A stretch of 42,033 bases of DNA, from assembly GCA_016937215.1 (NCBI GenBank), contig JAFGWI010000206.1, positions 1 through 42,033 on the forward strand, given 5' to 3'. Under the pieces are notes generated by a model that saw only the letters and a list, made by a program, of their open reading frames with translations, did no database searches and was not told the origin of the DNA. Shown piece by piece: positions 36,018 to 42,033 of this stretch. Numbering within the stretch: the first letter of the stretch is position 1; every line of letters begins with the position of its first letter. The translations under genes were made by a program, and so were the position numbers. The stretch comes from Spirochaetales bacterium (GTDB taxonomy: Bacteria > Spirochaetota > Spirochaetia > SZUA-6 > JAFGRV01).

Positions 36018-36067
36018 AATATACGGCAAGACTAACATTTTGTCAATATAAAATTAATACGTATTAA
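36018..36067 (-). promoter_or_regulatory. Promoter and palindromic operator of the dtxR-feoAB-yidD operon
   Basis: On the minus strand a consensus TTGACA (36041-36046) and TATATT (36018-36023) are spaced by 17 bases. Directly upstream lies the perfect 14-base palindrome TTAATACGTATTAA (36054-36067). It is a good candidate binding site for the DtxR-type protein or another regulator. Confidence 0.8.
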
Positions 36068-36112
36068 CAAATTTTTTGATTTGCCTCTATGAAATTGAAT
36101 GATTGATAATTT

Positions 36113-36314
36113 GGGCGTTACCTGTTGTCAATGTTTTAATAAAACAGAACAGCGGAGTTTTATCAACAAAGGAATTTTAAAAGCAGCGACAACAGGTCAG
36201 GCTTTGCGGCACTCCGGCTTTTGCCTCCGAAGTTTTTGCCGCTAAAAAATCGCGGCAAAAAGCTTTTCGTCGGGTTTTTGAAAAAACCCTCCTCCTGCCT
36301 CCAATCCTTAACGC
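36113..36314 (+). repeat. Structured interspersed repeat, copy G
   Basis: This copy runs from GGGCGTTACCTG to CCAATCCTTAACGC, with GCGTTA and TAACGC as terminal inverted repeats. Arm 1 is CCTGTTGTC (36121-36129) with GACAACAGG (36188-36196). Between the arms is about 58 bases of AT-rich sequence. Then come GCGGCACTCCGGC, CCTCCGAAG, a hairpin TTTTTGCCGC/GCGGCAAAAA and a hairpin CGGGTTTTTGAAAAAACCC, the last identical to that of copy F. Confidence 0.75.
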
Positions 36315-36403
36315 TTGAAAAAGCCAAAGGCAAGTTACCCATTGCAGACACTTGAGTCCTGGTTTTTAGTCAGAGCAGCCCAGGACTCACTCATTAGCTT
36401 GGC

Positions 36404-39343
36404 CTATTGATTTGGTAAAAATATTTTCTCAAACACAAGGCCATCATCACCTGTAGCAGCCTGATCAAGAGACTCTTTTGAAGCCAGAACCGAAACAGCC
36501 CTTTCCCTGAACAACTCAAGCAATTTCCCTGCTGCTTTCATCAGATCCTCGGAGGTGGCGCTGATAATGGCATCCTGTTTTAGCTGACGCAGTTCATCGG
36601 AAATCCCCAATAGATGACGCTTCATGGAAAGCAGCCCCTTGGTCTGGGGCGAAATAGGTCGTGTTATTTTACCAACAGTTGAAATAATGGCCTGGTCCAG
36701 CTCCTGCTGGGTAAACCCGCCTTTGGCAGCCCAAATTAAGGAATCCTCAAAAGCCTTGACACTGGACAAAATATTGGGATCACGATAGCTTGAAAAAATA
36801 AACAGACCTTCATTGCCTGAAAGATAAGCTGAAGCTCCGTAAGCTCCGCCTTTCATGCGAATATTTTCCCATAAATATCCTGTACTTAGTAAATTGGCCA
36901 GTAAAAAAAAGTGGTGGTTTTCCTTTGTATTCAGGGCAAAACCTTTAACCGCGGCCGCCACAAAGGAAACATCCGAGGGTAATACAAGGCCATTATAAAG
37001 ACGGGTACCCGGCTCATCAGACCAGAGACGACTTTGCCAATCCTCATGGCAGGGCAATTGGCTAATTTCATCAGCTAAAATGTTCTCTATCACAGAATAT
37101 GTTTTTTTATCAGATGTAATATTCACTACCATGGCTTTCTGATGAATGATCTTTCGGCGCAGGCTTTCGAGTTTTTCAACCACCCGTTGGGGTGAAGAAG
37201 AAAGCTCAAGAACCAGGTGATCAAGAAAAAGCAGTTGCTCCACACCCTTGATTCGGGATTCCAGATCCATAAGGCCGGATAAGGAGGCTGAGGCTTTCAA
37301 AGCCGCGTAAAAATTGCCTGAGGGAACCAAGGAAGCCTGAATGCTGTTTCTTAATTTGTAAACCAGGTTTTTCAGGTGATCGAGATGAGTGAAATCAGCT
37401 TTTCGAAGCAAATTAAAAACAAGGGAAATGGCTTTGGGGGCATTTTCCTCAAGAGCTTTAAAACGGAATAAAAAATATCCGCTCATTTCCAGATTCGGCA
37501 AAGTGTGATTCAAACTGGTTGAATAAGAAAAGCCGCCAGTTGTCAAGGCAAGCTGACGAGCAACCTGGTCATAGGATTGTCCTGGTAGACCGGATTCACA
37601 AAGGGCCTTGCCAAAAATATAAAGCCAGAAGAGCTCCTCTTTATCAAAACCTGTAATGTCAAAGCCCAAATCAATGTAAAGAATGGATTTGGTGAAAATA
37701 TCGTGATAAAAGCCTGGCACACCATTGAGACTTATTTTTTCCGTGTCTATCAAATCTATTTTCTTCGGTAAATCATTTTTCATGATATGTGGAATTTTTT
37801 CCACATCCTCCGGCTTATCCGGCGTTTCCTGAAAGACTTTTAAAAGCTCTCGTTCTTTTTCCAGCTCGGAAGAATCAGCATATTCTTTCAGTTTTGCCTC
37901 CAGAAGATCAGCTATCATTTTATCCTTCTTGGTTTTTAAATCATCATCAGCGTAAACCAGAAGGCTGAGTCTGTGGGGATTCTCTAAAATATGCTCTTTA
38001 ATATAATCGTTGATAAGGGCCGGATTTGCGGAAACTTGCTTTTCCAGCTTGTCCATCCATTGGTCAAAAACAAGAAAATCCAGGGGGTCCTGTTCGTGAA
38101 GCCAGGGAGTTAAAAGCTTCCACATCAGCTTTATGCCAAAGGGGCCGTTTCCCTGAGATACTTCCCTATTTCGAAATTTAAGATGGTGAATGGCCCCTTG
38201 AATCAGGTCCTGATCTGGATCGCTCATGGTCAATTTATTCAGCATCATTAGAATGAATTTTTCAACATCCTTTGATTTCTCAGGATCGATTTTACGCAAG
38301 CCCACAGTGAAAACAGCCTCTTTCAAGCCGCCTTCCAGACCAGAAGCAGGGGAAATATCCTGACCCAGGCCCGATTCGGCAAGGGCCTTGCGAAGAGGAC
38401 AGCCTGGATTTCCCAGCAAAATATCGGAGATAAAATAGAGGACCAAAAGCTCAAAGGGGTTTTCCGGTTGACCAATCATCCAGCTAAGCAAAAAATGGGC
38501 CCCTTGTTCCACTGGATTGTCCTTATCCGATTCAAAGGGAATTTTAAGGGAACGCGGTTTGTCCCACATTTTTTGAAAAGGAAAACGGGAATCGATCTCT
38601 TTTTGGGAAAATTCCTTTAAAAAAGATGTTTCCAGCAATTCAAGGGATTTTTCAGTTTCAATATTTCCATATAAAAACACACGACCATTTGAAGGGTGAT
38701 AAAAATGTTCATGAAAATCCAGGAATTCCTCATAGCTCAAGGTTGGAATATCCATTGGATCACCGCCGGAATCGTAGTGATAGGGAGTATTTGGAAAAAC
38801 ACCCCGAATGGACCAATCGCCCACAATAGACTCGGCGCTGGAATAATTACCCTTCATTTCGTTATATACAATACCAACAAAACGATGGGCATCTTCATTG
38901 TTTTTTTCTATATGTATTCCTTCCTGCCAAAAAACCTCAGGTTTGAGGGTGGGAAAAAATACCGCGTCGCCATAAACAGCCATGAGGTTAAAAAAATCCT
39001 TTTCCAGACTAGAAGAAGCCAGATAAATCGTGGAATCTGGTGTGGTAAAAGCATTTAAAAAGGTATTCATGCTCCCCCTGAGCAGCACCAGAAAAGGATC
39101 TTTTACCGGGTAGGAGCGGGAACCGCATAAAACAGAATGCTCCATAATGTGTGGCAAGCCTGTACTGTTATGAGAGGGGGTCCTGAAAATAAAGGCAAAG
39201 AGGTTTTCAGGGTCGCTGTTTTTGATATGAATAAGCTCAAGACCAGTAGGCATATGGGTCAAGCGCCTGTACTGGCTCTCAAATTCTGCCAGTTCCCTAA
39301 CCTCATCACAACGAAATGAATAAATGATATCCTGGGGTTTCAT
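36404..39343 (-). CDS. M16C zinc metalloprotease, presequence-protease (PreP)-like
   Basis: M16C enzymes degrade short unfolded peptides inside a closed two-half chamber. The 979-residue length is typical. The inverted zinc motif is H65-I-M-E68-H69 in GLPHIMEHSVLCGS, and the third ligand is E162 in IVYNEMKG. Further family features are YPVKDPF, LRGSMNTFLNAFTTPDSTIYL and the C-terminal GGAYGASAYLSG region. There is no signal peptide, so it should be cytoplasmic. AAGGA precedes the ATG. It ends with TAG, the only such stop among the genes I checked here. Spirochaetes such as Borrelia and Treponema carry homologues. Confidence 0.95.
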   Translation of the reverse strand: MKPQDIIYSFRCDEVRELAEFESQYRRLTHMPTGLELIHIKNSDPENLFAFIFRTPSHNSTGLPHIMEHSVLCGSRSYPVKDPFLVLLRGSMNTFLNAFTTPDSTIYLASSSLEKDFFNLMAVYGDAVFFPTLKPEVFWQEGIHIEKNNEDAHRFVGIVYNEMKGNYSSAESIVGDWSIRGVFPNTPYHYDSGGDPMDIPTLSYEEFLDFHEHFYHPSNGRVFLYGNIETEKSLELLETSFLKEFSQKEIDSRFPFQKMWDKPRSLKIPFESDKDNPVEQGAHFLLSWMIGQPENPFELLVLYFISDILLGNPGCPLRKALAESGLGQDISPASGLEGGLKEAVFTVGLRKIDPEKSKDVEKFILMMLNKLTMSDPDQDLIQGAIHHLKFRNREVSQGNGPFGIKLMWKLLTPWLHEQDPLDFLVFDQWMDKLEKQVSANPALINDYIKEHILENPHRLSLLVYADDDLKTKKDKMIADLLEAKLKEYADSSELEKERELLKVFQETPDKPEDVEKIPHIMKNDLPKKIDLIDTEKISLNGVPGFYHDIFTKSILYIDLGFDITGFDKEELFWLYIFGKALCESGLPGQSYDQVARQLALTTGGFSYSTSLNHTLPNLEMSGYFLFRFKALEENAPKAISLVFNLLRKADFTHLDHLKNLVYKLRNSIQASLVPSGNFYAALKASASLSGLMDLESRIKGVEQLLFLDHLVLELSSSPQRVVEKLESLRRKIIHQKAMVVNITSDKKTYSVIENILADEISQLPCHEDWQSRLWSDEPGTRLYNGLVLPSDVSFVAAAVKGFALNTKENHHFFLLANLLSTGYLWENIRMKGGAYGASAYLSGNEGLFIFSSYRDPNILSSVKAFEDSLIWAAKGGFTQQELDQAIISTVGKITRPISPQTKGLLSMKRHLLGISDELRQLKQDAIISATSEDLMKAAGKLLELFRERAVSVLASKESLDQAATGDDGLVFEKIFLPNQ

Positions 39344-39497
39344 GAAAAATCCTTTTCCAAGCCAAAAGCCGGTGAGGCAAATAAAGCTCTATTTTGTTTA
39401 AGAATGAAAATATCTTAACGATTTTTTTAGTCAGCTAATACTTTTCTAAGACACCGCTTTGATAATAGCCTTATGTCGTAACGCGAGAGGTTCCAGA

Positions 39498-40313
39498 TCA
39501 GGATTCCAGATCAGGTATATTGAGAAATTCAATGACTTCCAGAATAAACCTCTCCAGTTCCTCAAGGGCTTCGGCCACACGAAAACCTTCAAGGTAATGA
39601 CGATTTTCAATCATTTCGAAGCTGATAATATCATCACCATTTAGGCATTTGATTCTGTCACCATTAAGATCATCCAGTAAATCCTGGGTAAATTTAAGAA
39701 CCACTTTGAAGAATCGGTTGGTTTCAAGAAAGATGTTTCGCTTGAGTTTCATGCTCCGGCGTTTGAATTCCAATTCCACCTCTTTGCGGTACTCACCCCC
39801 ATAAATACGGTTATGCTCTTCTATATAATCGCCCAAGCGACGCTTTAACCCGAGAAATTGATGATGAAAATTCTCCCTTTCCATGGAATACTTGAAATCA
39901 AGTTTGAGTTTTCGCTCACTCAGAATAGAGAGAAATTCATCAAAGAAAAAATCCATATAAATATCGAGAATTTCAGCTTCGGTTTCTGGCGGGGTCCCCA
40001 TTTTTTTTTCAGCGACGATTATGGAAAGATAATCGTCACCTGTTTCATAGACCTCATCATCATTGCCCCAATCGCTAAAAGATTGATCCGGATCAGCTTC
40101 GGGTTCGGAAATATTAAAGAATTCCTCGGCTTTTTGACCCACATCATAGAGACTTAAAATTTGTTCGCGATATTTCTTTAGCCGAGTCAGCTCGCTTTTG
40201 ACACGATCCAGTTGAAAAGGGTCTGTGGTTGTTTTAAGCACAGCCTTATATCGGGCAATCGCTTCCTCAACTTTTCTGAATTCTTCTTCGGGGTATAATA
40301 TATTCTCATTCAT
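39498..40313 (-). CDS. Uncharacterised acidic helical protein
   Basis: This 271-residue protein has no signal peptide and is rich in Glu, Asp and Lys. Residues about 1-65 look like a helical hairpin (FRKVEEAIARYKAVL, RVKSELTRLKKYREQIL), followed by an acidic linker (about 68-95). A second helical domain (about 110-265) contains YIEEHNRIYGGEYRKEVELEFKRR. No enzyme motif is seen. It lies between the M16 gene and the flaA pair on the same strand, separated from flaA by a terminator. I do not recognise the family. Confidence 0.7.
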   Translation of the reverse strand: MNENILYPEEEFRKVEEAIARYKAVLKTTTDPFQLDRVKSELTRLKKYREQILSLYDVGQKAEEFFNISEPEADPDQSFSDWGNDDEVYETGDDYLSIIVAEKKMGTPPETEAEILDIYMDFFFDEFLSILSERKLKLDFKYSMERENFHHQFLGLKRRLGDYIEEHNRIYGGEYRKEVELEFKRRSMKLKRNIFLETNRFFKVVLKFTQDLLDDLNGDRIKCLNGDDIISFEMIENRHYLEGFRVAEALEELERFILEVIEFLNIPDLES

Positions 40314-40436
40314 AATTAATTCTAATATAACAAGTTCAATAACAAATGACTATCAGGACCTGATAATTATATGCGAAAAATTTATGGTTTATTCTGAAAT
40401 CAAACTCCTGATTATCGAATTACCGCCTGATTAAAA

Positions 40437-40466
40437 ATATAGCCCTCATAGAAATTCCATGAGGGC
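40437..40466 (-). terminator. Rho-independent terminator after the flaA pair
   Basis: On the minus strand GCCCTCAT (complement of 40459-40466) pairs with ATGAGGGC (complement of 40442-40449) around a 9-base loop and leads into TATATTTTTAA. It lies about 45 bases beyond the second flaA gene. Confidence 0.8.
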
Positions 40467-40509
40467 CTTAAAAAAACCTAAATAGGATGTTTATACAAGG
40501 TATTTTCTC

Positions 40510-41223
40510 TTACCAGTCATCTGAAATATCGTCAGGATCACGGAATTCTTCAACAAAAAGGTCTGTGTAAGCCGATAAATCATCGAAATAGATATAAAAG
40601 GTTCCATAGGTTTCCATGAGTTCGCACTCAACTTTAAAACCCAGTATTTTGATACCGGCTTTTGCTGTATAGTGATAATCCCACTGAGTGATGCTCGGAG
40701 GAATAACAACTGTCATTTTTTTCCAACCTGAAAAATTCAATTTTCCCATGGAAAGTTCATGGCGGTTTCCAAAATAATCCTGAACAAGAAGTTTTAAGCG
40801 GTGATTAAAATTACGGCCAACCACCCAAACAGATACTGTTTTACAAATACCGGGTATGGGTAAAGGACGGACAGAAACTACACTGAATTCCGTCATGGCT
40901 CTTTGGTAAAAGGTAACCTTAGCACCTATGACGTTTTTTCCAGGAGGAATACCGTTTTCCGCGTCAGCAGCCATTCGGTCCGCATCCTCTTTTTCGCGGG
41001 CATCGGGTGAGCCTTCTCGTCTTCGCAATTCCATCATTCCAAGATCCATGGGAATGCTGCTCTTCCAGAGCCCGGGATCTTCAAAGGTTTCTACCGTTAT
41101 TGATTGAACCTCGCTGTTAACAACATCGGTTCCGATTTTATCGGCATCAGGCTCACCAACGGTAGTCTGAGAAAAAGCGGCAATACCAATGATCAAAAAC
41201 AAACATACAAATATCTTTTTCAT
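40510..41223 (-). CDS. flaA: FlaA-type periplasmic flagellar filament sheath protein (second of pair)
   Basis: FlaA forms the outer layer of the periplasmic flagellar filament in spirochaetes. The 237-residue protein has a signal peptide (about 1-18) and the family plan: VETFEDPGLWKSS, SVSVWVVGRNFNHRLKLLVQDYFG-like strand blocks, then GKLNFSGWKKMTVVIP and FYIYFDDLSAYTDLF. It ends in an acidic tail (DPDDISDDW). AAGGAG precedes the ATG. The gene follows its paralogue by 10 bases, so both are one transcript ended by the hairpin downstream. FlaA is essentially restricted to spirochaetes, which is why it is used here to place the organism. Confidence 0.88.
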   Translation of the reverse strand: MKKIFVCLFLIIGIAAFSQTTVGEPDADKIGTDVVNSEVQSITVETFEDPGLWKSSIPMDLGMMELRRREGSPDAREKEDADRMAADAENGIPPGKNVIGAKVTFYQRAMTEFSVVSVRPLPIPGICKTVSVWVVGRNFNHRLKLLVQDYFGNRHELSMGKLNFSGWKKMTVVIPPSITQWDYHYTAKAGIKILGFKVECELMETYGTFYIYFDDLSAYTDLFVEEFRDPDDISDDW

Positions 41224-41233
41224 TCCCTACTCC

Positions 41234-42013
41234 TTACTCTTCAACCTTGATTCCCCAGACATCGTTCATGAAATCAGGTTCTTCCATCAGATCTCCGTCA
41301 TATCGGGAAACAAATTTATCGGTAAGAATCTTAACATGATCAACGTAAAGGAAGAATTCCGATACCTTTTCAGTGGGCCTTGTCCAGACCATAAACTTGA
41401 TGAGTTTCAAGGCTTTTGATTTGGCGGCGTTTGCTGAAGTTTGCGAAATAGCGGTAGGGATTTCAACCCGCAGGTTTCTCCAGCCCATGTAGTCCAGATC
41501 ACCCATGGGTAATACATGAACCACACCATTATGGTCTTCGATATGGGCTTCAAAATAATAATTGTAATTAGCAGACCAGACCCATACACTTAAGGCTTTC
41601 GCGATCCCGATGAAGGTAACGGGTTTATGCACCCAGCTTTTACCATTAGCATCGTTAAAGATAATGTCTTCTTCTGGTGTTGACGAATCAGAAGGTTTTG
41701 CCGGCACTATCTCTAAATAATTATAGGCTTTAACATCAAAACCCGCTCGAACACCAAGGCAGTAGTATTCCATACCTTCCTTTGTTTTTCCGTGAAGGGC
41801 TTCGGGCCAGGCCATGACTTTGGCTACCTGAGGGTAACCTTTAGCCGTAAATTCGCTGGCAGAGACAATCCAGTTGGCTGTTGGATCGGCATCCATATCA
41901 TCCAGAACCACCGATTCAAGGCTTAGTGTTTTATCTTCAGCATAAATATTTCCAAGAAAAATCAGCAAAAGCAGGAATATAAAGGCTTTTCTAGCCCATA
42001 ATTTTTGCTTCAT
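41234..42013 (-). CDS. flaA: FlaA-type periplasmic flagellar filament sheath protein (first of pair)
   Basis: The 259-residue protein has a long signal peptide (about 1-25, ending NIYA) and the same plan as its neighbour: VVLDDMDADPTANWIVS near the start, ALSVWVWSANYNYYFEAHIEDHNG and MGDLDYMGWRNLRVEIP in the middle, and EFFLYVDHVKILTDKF near the end. The two paralogues are clearly diverged, as in spirochaetes with FlaA1 and FlaA2. AAGGAG precedes the ATG by 7 bases. The gene is complete, but its promoter lies at or beyond the right edge of the window. Confidence 0.9.
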   Translation of the reverse strand: MKQKLWARKAFIFLLLLIFLGNIYAEDKTLSLESVVLDDMDADPTANWIVSASEFTAKGYPQVAKVMAWPEALHGKTKEGMEYYCLGVRAGFDVKAYNYLEIVPAKPSDSSTPEEDIIFNDANGKSWVHKPVTFIGIAKALSVWVWSANYNYYFEAHIEDHNGVVHVLPMGDLDYMGWRNLRVEIPTAISQTSANAAKSKALKLIKFMVWTRPTEKVSEFFLYVDHVKILTDKFVSRYDGDLMEEPDFMNDVWGIKVEE

Positions 42014-42033
42014 TATGGTCTCCTTTAAAACTA

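Noticed and set aside
1579..36314. Regularly spaced repeats considered as a CRISPR array
   Set aside because: The copies are dispersed over 35 kb, in both orientations, longer than CRISPR repeats and without spacers or cas genes.

Overview
The window most likely comes from an uncultured, anaerobic member of the Spirochaetota. The strongest evidence is a tandem pair of FlaA-type flagellar sheath proteins at the right end. A GTP-type PEP carboxykinase, a PreP-like M16 protease and an archaeal/eukaryotic-type prolyl-tRNA synthetase fit that placement. No rRNA, tRNA, CRISPR array, integrase or transposase gene was found. This is chromosomal sequence with a secreted polysaccharide-degradation component and dense, structured intergenic repeats.

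Layout. 1-5.3 kb: a lipoprotein with helical repeats, a large membrane-anchored beta-propeller-like protein, and repeat-rich spacers. 5.3-11.5 kb: a GH10 xylanase with a C-terminal dockerin, pckG, and a Cthe_2159-type carbohydrate-binding protein with an N-terminal dockerin. 11.7-17 kb: a 1748-residue kinase/ATPase/GAF/diguanylate cyclase. 17.2-22.7 kb: a complete [FeFe]-hydrogenase maturation operon (TM1266-like, hydE, hydG, aspartase, hydF) behind a perfect Rex-type operator. 23-26.7 kb: a deoxycytidylate deaminase-like gene, a dockerin/transglutaminase-like gene broken by one amber codon, a relic dockerin tail and a CE3-like SGNH esterase with a dockerin. 26.8-32.7 kb: a DapB-like protein, proS, a small lipoprotein, rph, a split GDT1 transporter whose first half carries a ferritin-like helical domain, and a small unknown protein. 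32.7-36.1 kb: a dtxR-feoA-feoB-yidD operon with a clear promoter and an adjoining palindrome. 36.4-42 kb: an M16C protease, an unknown acidic protein and the two flaA genes.

Function. Dockerin-bearing xylanase, esterase, carbohydrate-binding and transglutaminase-like proteins suggest a cell-surface or extracellular complex acting on plant polysaccharide. No cohesin or scaffoldin lies in the window. The hydrogenase maturation operon, with its Rex-type control site, fits fermentation that disposes of electrons as H2. The feo operon supplies ferrous iron, which the hydrogenase needs.

The most unusual content is non-coding. At least seven copies of an interspersed element of about 110-215 bp share short constant blocks (GGGCGT, CGGGCT, AATCCCTAACGC). 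Between these blocks the hairpin arms differ in sequence from copy to copy but remain complementary. Other points worth checking are the shifted cysteine in the HydG C-terminal motif, the amber-interrupted dockerin gene, the GDT1/ferritin-like fusion and the all-cysteine zinc site in the deaminase.
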